From: Aeromonas sobria
GTDB lineage: Bacteria > Pseudomonadota > Gammaproteobacteria > Enterobacterales > Aeromonadaceae
Direction of reading: 5' to 3'
Length of the DNA: 64,000 bases
NCBI RefSeq assembly: GCF_000820145.1
Contig: NZ_CDBW01000045.1
Location: forward strand, 62,001-126,000
The notes below the pieces were generated by a model. It saw only the letters and a list, made by a program, of their open reading frames with translations, had not been told where the DNA came from and ran no database searches. Of this stretch, positions 33,372 to 42,069 are shown one piece after another. Every line of letters begins with the position of its first letter. Position 1 is the stretch's first letter. The position numbers and the translations under genes are program-made.

Positions 33372-34235
33372 ATGATGAAACCCCTTACCCTTCTCGTTCT
33401 TGTCGGTGCATTCAGCTCGCCCCTCTATGGCGCCGAGGCGGTATCGGCTGCCGTATCGAGCGATGCGCCAGCGGTCAGTGCATCGATGCCGACCGAAAGC
33501 AGTGCTGCGATGGCAACTGCGCCGGTGTCTGCGGCCACGGCCACCCCTCCTGAAGCCGCCCCCGTCTTGCTCCCGGCCGAGCCGGTCACGCCGGTCGCCA
33601 GCAGTGGCGAAGGGGCGGCGCCGCTGCCACAACCGGCGGAGTCTGCCGCTGCGGTGGCGACTCCCGCCCCTCTGGCTGCTGGCGAGTTGCAGGCGGTGCC
33701 GCTCTATCGTCAGGACGAACTGCTCAACTGGATTGAGCAGGGTCGTCATCTCACTCAGGTGAAGCAGGATCGCTGTCAGCTGACTCAGGATATCGAAGCG
33801 CGCGCCTCGGTGATGAAGATCCCGGCCTATCAATTCCTGTGGGGGGATATGCTGGCGTGGGGCGTCTGTACCAAGCCCAATGCCGAGCTTGGGGTGCAAT
33901 ACATGTGGGAGGCCGCCAATCACGGGTTGGCGCCTGCGCTGGAGCAGCTGGGCCGCTACTACTGGAAGGGGACCATGGTGCAGAAGGATCTGGTGCGAGC
34001 CGAGACCCTGATGCGCGAGGCGGCCAGCCTCGGTTTTCTGCGGGCCCGCATCGAGTGGGTCGAGATGCTGCTGCAGGGGATGGGCAGTCCGCTCGATTAT
34101 GAGGATGCCTACCGCTGGCTCCATGGCTCCATCATCGGTGACCAGACGCTGCACCAGAAGGCGGCGAGTCTGCTCAGCCGTCTTGGTAACCGGATGCCGG
34201 CCAACGTGGTAGCCCGCGCCAAGGCGATGCACTGA
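33372..34235 (+). CDS. motX: Sodium-type polar flagellar motor protein MotX
   Basis: Periplasmic component of the T-ring that anchors PomA/PomB-type stators in Na+-driven polar flagella. The 287-residue protein has a signal peptide (MMKPLTLLVLVGAFSSPLYGA), then an unusual Ala/Pro/Val-rich low-complexity region (about 21-107), then the MotX core (VPLYRQDELLNWIEQGRHL, IPAYQFLWGDMLAWGVC) with Sel1-like repeats (LGVQYMWEAANHGLAPALEQLGRYY). Vibrio MotX, as I recall it, is about 210 residues and lacks the long linker. ATG at 33372 follows AGGAGATCCTT. No other flagellar gene is nearby. Confidence 0.9.
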   Translation: MMKPLTLLVLVGAFSSPLYGAEAVSAAVSSDAPAVSASMPTESSAAMATAPVSAATATPPEAAPVLLPAEPVTPVASSGEGAAPLPQPAESAAAVATPAPLAAGELQAVPLYRQDELLNWIEQGRHLTQVKQDRCQLTQDIEARASVMKIPAYQFLWGDMLAWGVCTKPNAELGVQYMWEAANHGLAPALEQLGRYYWKGTMVQKDLVRAETLMREAASLGFLRARIEWVEMLLQGMGSPLDYEDAYRWLHGSIIGDQTLHQKAASLLSRLGNRMPANVVARAKAMH

Positions 34236-34237
34236 TC

Positions 34238-34272
34238 CAAAAAAATGACCCACAGATCTGCATCTGTGGGTC
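34238..34272 (-). terminator. Intrinsic terminator for hmp (minus strand)
   Basis: An 11-bp perfect stem GACCCACAGAT/ATCTGTGGGTC (34247-34272) with a T run only in the minus-strand direction, so it serves hmp, 60 bases upstream in that direction. Confidence 0.88.
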
Positions 34273-34334
34273 CGGTTCCAGCCGCCGTGCCATGACAGGC
34301 CGCAACCTCCCTCTGTTATATGGCTGCCCGCGCC

Positions 34335-35528
34335 TTAGAGATCTTGATGGGGGCCAAAAACTTCGTAATGGAGCTGCCCGGCCGGCACCCCCGCCGCCAG
34401 CAACTGCCGCTTGATCTCCTGCATGAAGCCGACTGGGCCACAGAAGTAGTAGTGGGATTGCGGTGTGATGCGCTCCGTCACTGCGGTCAGATCCATGATG
34501 CCGGCAAGGTCGTAATCTTCGCCCGGTACGTCACTGGCCTCCGGCTCCCGATACCAGACCCGGCTCAGCAAGTTGGAGTGCTGGCTGGACTTGTGCTGAA
34601 TATCCTCCCGGAAGGCGTGCACCGCGCCCTGTTCACAGGCGTGCAGCCAGGTGATATCGGCCTGATGGCTGCTTGCCAGCAGCTGGTTGAGCATGCTCAT
34701 CATCGGCGTCACACCGACACCGGCGGAGAGCAGCACGACCGGGGTATGGCTGTCGGCTTTCAGGTAGAAGTCGCCAGTGGGGGGCATCACCTCGATCTTG
34801 TCGCCCGCCTGCAGGTGATCGTGCAGCAGGTTGGAGACCTGACCCTGTGGCTCGCGCTTGACGCTGATGCGGTAGTCTTGCCCGTTGGGTGCATCGGAGA
34901 GGGAGTATTGGCGGATCTCCTGGTATTCGAGCTCGGTGTGAACCAGCTTGACGCTGAGGTATTGACCCGGTTTGAAGGTCAGGACTGGCTTGCCATCTTC
35001 CGGCGCCAGCAGGAAGGAGGTGATGAGGGCGCTCTCGGCCCGCTTCTCTTTGATGATGAAGGTGCGGGTACCTTGCCAGCCGCCATCCTGATTGGCCTTC
35101 TCCTGATAGATCTCCCGCTCGCGGCCGATGAAGATGTCGGCCAGCACGCCATATGCCTTGCCCCATGCCTCCAGCACCTCGTCGGTGACCGCACTTCCGC
35201 CCAATTCTTTGAGCGTGGCCAAGAGATGACTACCTACAATGTGATATTGTTCCGGCTGGATCAGGAATCCGGTATGTTTGTGCGCAATCCGCTCGACTGC
35301 ACCGGCGAGCGTCCCCAGATTGTCGATATTCTTGGCATAAGCTGCGACCGCATTGAACAGGGCCAGCGGCTGGCCACCACTGCGTTGATGGGCCAGGTTG
35401 AAGATATCTTTCAGCTCCGGGTTATGGCTGAACATCCGTTGATAGAAGTGCTGGGTGAGGGCAGGACCTGCCGATTCGAGCAGCGGAATGGTGCTTTTGA
35501 TGACGGCAACTGTGGTTTGATCTAGCAT
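34335..35528 (-). CDS. hmp: Nitric oxide dioxygenase (flavohaemoglobin) Hmp
   Basis: Converts NO plus O2 to nitrate using NAD(P)H. The 397-residue protein joins an N-terminal globin (haem ligand His85 in IAHKHTG, distal Tyr29 in HFYQRMF) to an FAD domain (IRQYSLSDAPN) and an NAD domain (LLSAGVGVTPMMSMLN, YYFCGPVGFM). It is divergent from nsrR, the NO-sensing repressor that normally controls it, and an FNR-type box lies between them. Confidence 0.97.
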   Translation of the reverse strand: MLDQTTVAVIKSTIPLLESAGPALTQHFYQRMFSHNPELKDIFNLAHQRSGGQPLALFNAVAAYAKNIDNLGTLAGAVERIAHKHTGFLIQPEQYHIVGSHLLATLKELGGSAVTDEVLEAWGKAYGVLADIFIGREREIYQEKANQDGGWQGTRTFIIKEKRAESALITSFLLAPEDGKPVLTFKPGQYLSVKLVHTELEYQEIRQYSLSDAPNGQDYRISVKREPQGQVSNLLHDHLQAGDKIEVMPPTGDFYLKADSHTPVVLLSAGVGVTPMMSMLNQLLASSHQADITWLHACEQGAVHAFREDIQHKSSQHSNLLSRVWYREPEASDVPGEDYDLAGIMDLTAVTERITPQSHYYFCGPVGFMQEIKRQLLAAGVPAGQLHYEVFGPHQDL

Positions 35529-35591
35529 AGGGGCCTCGTTCTAATTGAACATATAAAATGTCATTTAATAAGTGGCATCCTAGATGTTTAT

Positions 35592-35605
35592 TTGATTTGA
35601 ATCAA
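35592..35605. promoter_or_regulatory. FNR box in the hmp-nsrR interval
   Basis: TTGATTTGAATCAA is a perfect match to the FNR consensus TTGAT-N4-ATCAA. It is 64 bases from the hmp start and 35 from the nsrR start, so oxygen-responsive control is likely. An 11-bp palindrome AAATGTCATTT (about 35558-35568) nearer hmp might be part of the NsrR operator, but I cannot confirm it. Confidence 0.7.
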
Positions 35606-35639
35606 TACTCCACTTTTCGCATCGCGCTAATCAGGTTTT

Positions 35640-36107
35640 ATGAGACTAACCAGTTATACAGATTTCGGATTGAGAGCCCTGCTCTATCTTGCCACCCTGC
35701 CGGAAGGGGAGTTGTCGAGCGTTGCCAAGGTATCGGCTCTCTATGGTGTTTCCCGCAACCACATGGTGAAGGTAGTCAATCAGCTGGTAAAGCTGGGCTA
35801 TCTGCAATCCCAGCGTGGCAAGAATGGCGGTATTCGCATGGCTTGCGATCCGGCCACCATCAATGTCGGGCAGGTGATCCGGGCGCTGGAAGGCAATCTG
35901 GACGGGATCGACTGCGGCTCGCCCGTTTGCCACATCGTCTCGGTCTGTTTGCTCAAGAGTGCGCTGCGAGAGGCGATGGATGCATTTCTGGCGGTGATGG
36001 ACAGTTATACCCTGCAAGACTTGCTGGCCAACCGTGACGAGTTGCAGAAGGTGTTCGGCGAGTTGATCCCGACCCTGGTGCTGGAGCCGGATGAAGAGGA
36101 CGAGTGA
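35640..36107 (+). CDS. nsrR: Nitric-oxide-sensing repressor NsrR (Rrf2 family)
   Basis: A 155-residue iron-sulphur repressor. It begins with the Rrf2 winged helix (MRLTSYTDFGLRALLYLA; VSRNHMVKVVNQL) and has three cluster cysteines C92, C97 and C103 in the C-X4-C-X5-C pattern typical of NsrR rather than IscR. NO damages the cluster and releases repression, usually of hmp, here the divergent neighbour. Ribosome site is weak. An intrinsic terminator follows. Confidence 0.95.
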   Translation: MRLTSYTDFGLRALLYLATLPEGELSSVAKVSALYGVSRNHMVKVVNQLVKLGYLQSQRGKNGGIRMACDPATINVGQVIRALEGNLDGIDCGSPVCHIVSVCLLKSALREAMDAFLAVMDSYTLQDLLANRDELQKVFGELIPTLVLEPDEEDE

Positions 36108-36111
36108 TAGG

Positions 36112-36140
36112 AAAAGGGCTGCCATCGGCAGCCCTTTTTT
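36112..36140 (+). terminator. Bidirectional intrinsic terminator between nsrR and corB
   Basis: A perfect stem AAAAGGGCTGCC/GGCAGCCCTTTT with loop ATC and a T run; its right side overlaps the corB stop codon by two bases. Confidence 0.93.
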
Positions 36141-37419
36141 AATGTTGTGAGTCTGGCTTGGCCAGATAAGAAGCCGGCATGATCCGCGCCATCTTGACCA
36201 TGTTGTTCTCCACTTCGAGGATCTCGATAGGATAACCAGCCAGCCGGAGCCCGATGTTGGCTTGGGGGATCTCCTCCAGATACTCGAGGATCAGACCGTT
36301 GAGGGTTCGTGGCCCGTCGATGGGCAGGTGCCAGTTCATCTCCTTGTTCAGTTCGCGGATGCTGGCAGAGCCTTCCACCAGAAACGTGCCGTCCGGCTGG
36401 GGGTGGATCTCGTCGCTCGGTGCTGGTGTCATGGAGGTGGTGAAGTCACCCACAATCTCTTCCAATATGTCATCCAGGGTGATCAAGCCCTGAATATCGC
36501 CATATTCATCGACAATCAGGCCGATCCGCTCCTTGTTGCGCTGGAACTTGGCCAGTTGCACGTTGAGGGGTGTCCCTTCCGGGATGAAATAAATTTCGTC
36601 CACTTCCCGTAACAGACTTGATTTGTTGAACTGATCCCTGGCCATCAGCCTCAGGGCATCGCGAGCGTGCAAAAAGCCGACAACGTCGTCGATGTTGTCG
36701 CGATAGAGCAGGATCTTGGTGTGGGCGCAGTGAGCCAGCTGGCGCAGTATGGTTTTCCAGTCATCGTTGATGTCGATGGCGTAGATATCGCTGCGTGGCA
36801 CCATGATGTCTTCGACCAGCATCTTGTCGAGATCCAGGATGCTGATCAGCATCTCCTGATGACGTTGCGGTATCAGGCTGCCCGCCTCGTTGACGATGGT
36901 GCGCAGCTCTTCGGTATTGAGGGAGTCATTCTTGTTGGGGGTGATCTTCAGCATCTTGAGCAGACCGCTGGTGATGCCGTTGATCAGCCAGACCAGCGGT
37001 GACAGTGGCACCATCAGACCTTTGAGGATCCAGGAGGCCGGATAGGCAATTTTTTCCGGATACATGGCTGCCAGCGTCTTAGGCGTCACTTCACCGAACA
37101 CCAGTACCACCAGGGTCAGGCCGAAGGTGGCGATGGCGACCCCGAGATCACCAAACAGCCGAATACAGACGATGGTGGCGATGGCGGAAGCGAGAATGTT
37201 AACCAGATTGTTGCCGATCAGGATCAACCCCAGCAGGCGATCGGGGCGGGCCAGCATTTTCTCGACGCGGCGTGCGCCTTTATGTTTGGTTTGGGCTAAA
37301 TGCCGGAGTTTGTAGCGGTTGATGGACATCAGGCCAGTTTCGGAACTGGAGAAGAAGGCGGATAAGAGAATCAAAATAACGAGAACAATCAGTAATGTGC
37401 TCGTTGAGATGCTGTCCAA
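36139..37419 (-). CDS. corB: CNNM/CorB-type transporter-associated protein (YfjD-like)
   Basis: A 426-residue inner-membrane protein with an N-terminal DUF21/CNNM domain (three to four helices; STSTLLIVLVILILLSAFFS, FFSSSETGLMSINRYKLRHL), a CBS pair (VEDIMVPRSDIYAID near 206-220 and LIVDEYGDIQGLITLDDILE) and a C-terminal CorC_HlyC domain. Members are linked to Mg2+ transport or resistance to metal. The start codon is TTG at 37419, six bases after AGGAG. With ypjD upstream and ffh divergent, the order is that of E. coli. Confidence 0.93.
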   Translation of the reverse strand: MDSISTSTLLIVLVILILLSAFFSSSETGLMSINRYKLRHLAQTKHKGARRVEKMLARPDRLLGLILIGNNLVNILASAIATIVCIRLFGDLGVAIATFGLTLVVLVFGEVTPKTLAAMYPEKIAYPASWILKGLMVPLSPLVWLINGITSGLLKMLKITPNKNDSLNTEELRTIVNEAGSLIPQRHQEMLISILDLDKMLVEDIMVPRSDIYAIDINDDWKTILRQLAHCAHTKILLYRDNIDDVVGFLHARDALRLMARDQFNKSSLLREVDEIYFIPEGTPLNVQLAKFQRNKERIGLIVDEYGDIQGLITLDDILEEIVGDFTTSMTPAPSDEIHPQPDGTFLVEGSASIRELNKEMNWHLPIDGPRTLNGLILEYLEEIPQANIGLRLAGYPIEILEVENNMVKMARIMPASYLAKPDSQH

Positions 37420-37461
37420 AAAGGGCTCCTGTTGGATGGTGTGACGAAAATAAAGAGAGGG

Positions 37462-38250
37462 TCAGCTCAGTAGTACTTCTTTGACGAAGCGGCTGCCAAA
37501 GTAGGCGAGGGTAAGGATGAAGCTGCCAATGAGGCTCAGGGTAATCACTTTGCGGCCGCGCCAGCCATAGGTGTGGTGGCCCCACAGCAGCAGCACGTAG
37601 ACACACCAGGCCAAGATCGAGAGCACCGTCTTGTGAGATTTGCCCTGGGCGAACATGTCTTCAAGAAAGAAGAGTCCGGAGGCGATGGAGAGGGTCAGCA
37701 GCAGTACCCCGGCAGAGATCAGCTGGAACAGCCGTTTCTCCACTGTCATTAGCGGCGGCATGGCTGGCAGGTTACTGATTTTTCTCGATTTAAGCTGTTT
37801 ATTTAGGCAGGCAAGCTGCAGTGCAAACAGGCAGGCGATCATCAACACCGAGTAGGCCATCAAAGCGAGGCCGATATGCAGTAACAGCTGGGGATGGGCC
37901 TCAAGATGGGTGATGTAACGCCCCGGGATCAGGGCACTGGCGGCCAGCAGCAGGGCAGAGAAACTGTATACCACCGGCAGCAGTATCCAGCCGTTGAAGC
38001 GGCGCGTGATACAGCTCATGAAACAACTGATGATCAGACTCACCAGCGAGGCGACGTTAAGCATACTCAGGTTTTGGCCAGTCCCTTGCAGGATTTCTGA
38101 ACCCAGGGAGCTGGCATGGGCGATCAGGGCCAATCCGATACAGGCAAACAGGGAGCGCTGTCCCACCGGCTTGGCGCTCAGTAACAGATGCAGGGAGGCG
38201 ATGATGGCCAGCAGATAGAACGCCAGGGCCAGAACAGAGATTACGATCAT
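37462..38250 (-). CDS. ypjD: Inner-membrane protein YpjD (CcsA/cytochrome c assembly-like)
   Basis: A 262-residue protein with about eight membrane helices. Conserved features of the CcsA/ResC-like family include HLEAHPQLLLHIGLALMAYS and the C-terminal WGHHTYGWRGRKV with paired histidines. It is not known whether YpjD handles haem. It precedes corB by 42 bases on the same strand and is divergent from ffh. The 202-base interval to ffh holds a perfect -10 TATAAT at 38411-38416 for ffh. Confidence 0.9.
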   Translation of the reverse strand: MIVISVLALAFYLLAIIASLHLLLSAKPVGQRSLFACIGLALIAHASSLGSEILQGTGQNLSMLNVASLVSLIISCFMSCITRRFNGWILLPVVYSFSALLLAASALIPGRYITHLEAHPQLLLHIGLALMAYSVLMIACLFALQLACLNKQLKSRKISNLPAMPPLMTVEKRLFQLISAGVLLLTLSIASGLFFLEDMFAQGKSHKTVLSILAWCVYVLLLWGHHTYGWRGRKVITLSLIGSFILTLAYFGSRFVKEVLLS

Positions 38251-38452
38251 AACCAGGTCGTTGTTACACAAGCTTTTGAGGGTAAGAGGGGCAGTATACC
38301 TTGCACATGAAGTGCTCGCCAGTTGTGCAACGGCCGATCTGCCCATATATAGGGAGAAGGTCCCTATTGCTGCCGTGCGGTGAATAATCGTCCTCGCGCC
38401 CGCTCTGGGTTATAATGCCCCCAATTTATTACGCCAAGAACCGGAATCCGTC

Positions 38453-39829
38453 ATGTTTGAGAATTTGACTGAACGACTCTCGCGCACCTTGCGCAATGTC
38501 AGTGGCCGTGGTCGCCTGACCGAAGACAACATCAAGGAAACCCTGCGCGAAGTCCGCATGGCGCTGCTCGAGGCGGATGTCGCCCTGCCGGTAGTGCGTG
38601 ATTTCGTGGCGCGTGTCAAAGAGCGCGCCGTCGGGCAGGAAGTGGCCAAATCCCTGAGCCCGGGCCAGGCATTCATCAAGATTGTGCATGGTGAGCTGGT
38701 CACCGTGATGGGGGAGGCCAACGAGCAGCTCAACCTGGCTGCCCAGCCGCCTGCGATCATCCTCATGGCCGGTCTGCAAGGTGCCGGTAAGACCACCACG
38801 GTCGGCAAACTGGCCAAGTTGCTCAAAGAGCGCAGCAAGAAGAAGGTGCTGGTGGTCAGTGCCGACGTTTATCGCCCTGCGGCGATCAAACAGCTGGAGA
38901 CCCTGGCCAGCGACATCGGCGTTGATTTCTTCCCGAGCGATGCCAGCCAGAAGCCGGTCGACATTGCCACTGCCGCCATCGATCAGGCGCGCAAGAAGTT
39001 CTATGACGTGGTGATCGTCGATACCGCCGGTCGTCTGCACGTCGACAGTGCGATGATGGCCGAGATCCAGCATCTGCACGCCACCATCAAGCCGGTCGAA
39101 ACCCTGTTCGTGGTCGATGCCATGACCGGTCAGGATGCCGCCAACACCGCCAAGGCGTTTAACGAGGCACTGCCGCTCACCGGCGTGATCCTCACCAAAG
39201 CGGACGGTGATGCCCGTGGTGGTGCTGCTTTGTCGGTACGCCACATCACCGGAAAGCCGGTCAAATTTATCGGTATGGGCGAGAAGACCGATGCGCTGGA
39301 GCCATTCCACCCGGATCGTCTCGCCTCCCGTATCCTCGGCATGGGCGATGTGCTGTCGCTTATCGAGGAAGTAGAGCGCAACGTTGATAAAGAGAAAGCC
39401 GCCAAGCTGGCCGACAAGGTCAAGAGTGGCAAGGGCTTTGATCTGGAAGACTTCCGCGAGCAGCTGGCCCAGATGCGTAACATGGGCGGCATGATGGGGA
39501 TGCTCGACAAGCTGCCCGGCATGTCCGGCTTGCCGGATAACGTGAAAGATCAGATGGATGACAAGCTTACCGTGCGGATGGAAGCGATCATCAGCTCCAT
39601 GACGCCCAAGGAGCGTGCTCATCCTGACCTTATCAAGGGGTCCCGCAAACGCCGTATCGCCGCAGGCTCCGGCATGCAGGTGCAGGACGTGAACAAGCTG
39701 CTCAAGCAGTTCACCGAGATGCAGCGCATGATGAAGAAGATGTCCGGCAAGGGCGGCATGCGCAAGATGATGAGTCAGATGAAGAACATGATGCCCCCGG
39801 GTTTCGGTGGCGGTCGCGGTCCGTTCTGA
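38453..39829 (+). CDS. ffh: Signal recognition particle GTPase Ffh
   Basis: Binds signal sequences and 4.5S RNA and delivers ribosomes to FtsY. The 458-residue protein has the N domain, the G domain (G1 GLQGAGKTTTVGKLA, G3 DTAGRLHVD, G4 TKADGDARGG) and a Met-rich M domain ending MKNMMPPGFGG. Genes for ribosomal S16, RimM, TrmD and L19 follow on the same strand, after a terminator. Confidence 0.98.
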   Translation: MFENLTERLSRTLRNVSGRGRLTEDNIKETLREVRMALLEADVALPVVRDFVARVKERAVGQEVAKSLSPGQAFIKIVHGELVTVMGEANEQLNLAAQPPAIILMAGLQGAGKTTTVGKLAKLLKERSKKKVLVVSADVYRPAAIKQLETLASDIGVDFFPSDASQKPVDIATAAIDQARKKFYDVVIVDTAGRLHVDSAMMAEIQHLHATIKPVETLFVVDAMTGQDAANTAKAFNEALPLTGVILTKADGDARGGAALSVRHITGKPVKFIGMGEKTDALEPFHPDRLASRILGMGDVLSLIEEVERNVDKEKAAKLADKVKSGKGFDLEDFREQLAQMRNMGGMMGMLDKLPGMSGLPDNVKDQMDDKLTVRMEAIISSMTPKERAHPDLIKGSRKRRIAAGSGMQVQDVNKLLKQFTEMQRMMKKMSGKGGMRKMMSQMKNMMPPGFGGGRGPF

Positions 39830-39850
39830 TCCGGCCTGTAGGTTTATGGG

Positions 39851-39875
39851 GGGTCTGCGGTGGCAGGCCCTTTTT
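39851..39875 (+). terminator. Intrinsic terminator after ffh
   Basis: An 8-bp stem GGGTCTGC/GCAGGCCC (two wobble pairs), loop GGTG, five T. Confidence 0.85.
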
Positions 39876-39909
39876 CATTGCTGTTCTGCGCAAAAAATGG
39901 CTGGCTTGG

Positions 39910-39937
39910 TTGCAATTATTACGAATCCAAGTAGAAT
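39910..39937 (+). promoter_or_regulatory. Promoter of the rpsP-rimM-trmD-rplS operon
   Basis: A -35 TTGCAA (39910-39915) and a -10 TAGAAT (39932-39937) with a 16-base spacer. A 7-bp hairpin GGTCCGC/GCGGGCC (39960-39979) lies in the 5' leader and may matter for autogenous control; it lacks a real T run. Confidence 0.6.
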
Positions 39938-40007
39938 TACGCGGCTTATTTTAAGCTAGGGTCCGCGTGTTTGCGGGCCTTGTTCATTAGATGTTAATGA
40001 GGACGAT

Positions 40008-40256
40008 ATGGTAACCATTCGTTTACAACGTGGTGGCGCGAAAAAGCGTCCGTTTTACCAGGTAGTAGTTTCTGACAGCCGTTGCGCCCGTGACGGTCGC
40101 TTCATCGAGCGCGTTGGTTTCTTCAACCCGGTTGCTTCTGGTTCTGCCGAAAAGCTGAACCTGGACCTGGCTCGTATCGAGCATTGGGTTGCTACTGGTG
40201 CCGCTGTTTCTGACCGCGTTGCCAAGCTGATCAAAGACGCTGCTAAAGCTGCTTAA
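40008..40256 (+). CDS. rpsP: 30S ribosomal protein bS16
   Basis: The 82-residue small-subunit protein starts MVTIRLQRGGAKKRPFYQVV, a near-invariant S16 sequence, with RCARDGRFIERVGFFNPVA next. The first gene of a four-gene operon whose order (rpsP-rimM-trmD-rplS) is conserved across gammaproteobacteria. Confidence 0.98.
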   Translation: MVTIRLQRGGAKKRPFYQVVVSDSRCARDGRFIERVGFFNPVASGSAEKLNLDLARIEHWVATGAAVSDRVAKLIKDAAKAA

Positions 40257-40280
40257 TCAGCCAAACGGTAAGGAGTTAAG

Positions 40281-40802
40281 GTGGAAAAACCTATAGTTCT
40301 GGGCACCCTGGGTACCGTTTATGGCATCAAGGGTTGGCTTAAAGTGAACTCCTTCACCGATGTTGCCGAAGCGATTTTCGATTACAACCCCTGGCTGATT
40401 AGTCAGAACGGGGTGTGGCGTGAACTCAAGGTCTCGGCCTGGAAGCGTCACAACAAGGGTCTGATCTGCAAACTCGATGGTATCGATGTGCGCGAAGATG
40501 CCCTGGCATTGACCAATGTCGAGATTGGCGTACCCGCCGATCTATTGCCTGCGTTGCCTGAAGGTGAGTTCTACTGGCGTGACCTGATTGGTTGCTCCGT
40601 GATGACCACCAAGGGATACGACCTGGGCAAGGTGACCGAATTGATGGAAACCGGCTCCAACGATGTGTTGGTGGTTGAGGCCAATGTAAAAGATGCCTTT
40701 GGTGCAAAGGAGCGGTTGATTCCGTTCCTGGAAGAGCAGGTGATCAAGAATATTGATCTGACTGCTCGAACAATCGAAGTTGATTGGGATCCTGGTTTCT
40801 AG
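40281..40802 (+). CDS. rimM: Ribosome maturation factor RimM
   Basis: A 173-residue assembly factor for the 30S head, binding S19. It has the N-terminal RimM barrel (GTLGTVYGIKGWLKVNSFTD) and the C-terminal PRC-barrel (FYWRDLIGCSVMTTKGYDLG, LIPFLEEQVIKNIDL). The start is GTG at 40281, after AAGGAGTTAAG. Confidence 0.97.
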   Translation: MEKPIVLGTLGTVYGIKGWLKVNSFTDVAEAIFDYNPWLISQNGVWRELKVSAWKRHNKGLICKLDGIDVREDALALTNVEIGVPADLLPALPEGEFYWRDLIGCSVMTTKGYDLGKVTELMETGSNDVLVVEANVKDAFGAKERLIPFLEEQVIKNIDLTARTIEVDWDPGF

Positions 40803-40836
40803 TTTCCCGCGCTAACACGGGTGCCGGAGGTTTCTT

Positions 40837-41586
40837 ATGTGGATTGGGGTGATTAGCCTCTTCCCTGAAATGTTCCGAGCCATTACCGAGCACGGGGTAA
40901 CGGGTCGGGCCGTCAAGAGTGGCCTGCTGCAGATTGAGTGCTGGAACCCCCGGGAGTTTACCCACGATAAACACCGTACGGTCGATGATCGTCCTTATGG
41001 TGGTGGGCCCGGCATGTTAATGATGGTTCAGCCGCTGCGTGACGCGATTCATGCAGCCAAGCAAGCGGCGGGAGACGGGGCGAAAGTCATCTATCTCTCC
41101 CCTCAGGGACGCAAGCTGACTCAAGCGGGCGTAACCGAGCTGGCGACGAATCAGAAACTGATTCTGGTAGCCGGTCGATACGAAGGTATCGATGAACGCG
41201 TGATACAAACCGAAGTCGACGAAGAGTGGTCTATCGGGGATTACGTGTTAAGTGGTGGCGAGTTGCCTGCCATGACCCTGATCGATGCGGTTTCGCGTCT
41301 GGTCCCCGGGGTCTTGGGTGATCAGGCCAGTGCCGAGCAGGACTCCTTCACGGATGGCTTGCTGGATCATCCCCACTACACTCGGCCAGAGGTGTTGGAT
41401 GGATTGGCAGTGCCCGAGGCGCTGACAAGCGGCAATCACGAAGTGATTCGACGCTGGCGTCTCAAGCAATCGCTCGGACGAACCTGGCAAAGAAGGCCGG
41501 AACTTATTAACAACCTAGCTCTGACTGACGAGCAAGAATCACTTCTTGCCGAGTATGTCCGCGAAGTGCGTGACAGCGTTAAGTAG
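40837..41586 (+). CDS. trmD: tRNA (guanine37-N1)-methyltransferase TrmD
   Basis: Methylates G37 of tRNAs reading CNN codons, preventing frameshifts. The 249-residue SPOUT enzyme shows the knot motifs: MWIGVISLFPEMFRAITEHG, DDRPYGGGPGMLMM, LVAGRYEGIDERVI and SIGDYVLSGGELPAM. Confidence 0.98.
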   Translation: MWIGVISLFPEMFRAITEHGVTGRAVKSGLLQIECWNPREFTHDKHRTVDDRPYGGGPGMLMMVQPLRDAIHAAKQAAGDGAKVIYLSPQGRKLTQAGVTELATNQKLILVAGRYEGIDERVIQTEVDEEWSIGDYVLSGGELPAMTLIDAVSRLVPGVLGDQASAEQDSFTDGLLDHPHYTRPEVLDGLAVPEALTSGNHEVIRRWRLKQSLGRTWQRRPELINNLALTDEQESLLAEYVREVRDSVK

Positions 41587-41618
41587 AGTTTTCAGTTTAT
41601 CCTAGGTAAGGAAAGACA

Positions 41619-41966
41619 ATGAGCAAGATTATTCAGCAGCTTGAACAAGAGCAACTGCGTACCGACATCCCGGCTTTTGCCCAGGGCGACACCGTACGTG
41701 TTCAAGTGCGTGTTAAAGAAGGTGGCAAAGAGCGTCTGCAGGCTTTCGAAGGCATCGTTATTGCCAAGCGTAACCGCGGTCTGCACTCTGCTTTCACCGT
41801 TCGCAAGATCTCCAACGGCGAAGGTGTTGAGCGTGTATTCCAGACTCACTCTCCGCTGATCCACAGTGTAGAACTGAAGCGTCGTGGTGATGTTCGCCGC
41901 GCCAAACTGTACTACCTGCGCAACCTGTCCGGTAAAGCTGCTCGTATCAAAGAGAAGCTCAACTAA
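41619..41966 (+). CDS. rplS: 50S ribosomal protein bL19
   Basis: The 115-residue large-subunit protein begins [20 protein letters not shown] and has [20 protein letters not shown] and [20 protein letters not shown], standard L19 sequences. It ends the rpsP operon. Confidence 0.98.
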
Positions 41967-42015
41967 TTCGATTCGAATTAGTGTCGATATGTCGGCAAAT
42001 AGCTCGACAGGTAGT

Positions 42016-42045
42016 GAAAAGGCTCGCCAATGGCGAGCCTTTTTT
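42016..42045 (+). terminator. Bidirectional intrinsic terminator after rplS
   Basis: Stem AAAAGGCTCGCC/GGCGAGCCTTTT with a 3-base loop and a T run; it separates rplS from the convergent gene at 42070. Confidence 0.95.
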
Positions 42046-42069
42046 GTATCAGGTTCTTGGGTTGAGTCG

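Noticed and set aside
34320..35525. 401-codon plus-strand frame opposite hmp
   Set aside because: It is the antisense shadow of the flavohaemoglobin gene, which has all catalytic residues.
39960..39979. Second terminator upstream of rpsP
   Set aside because: The 7-bp stem is followed by TTGTT only and lies after the rpsP promoter; more likely a leader hairpin.
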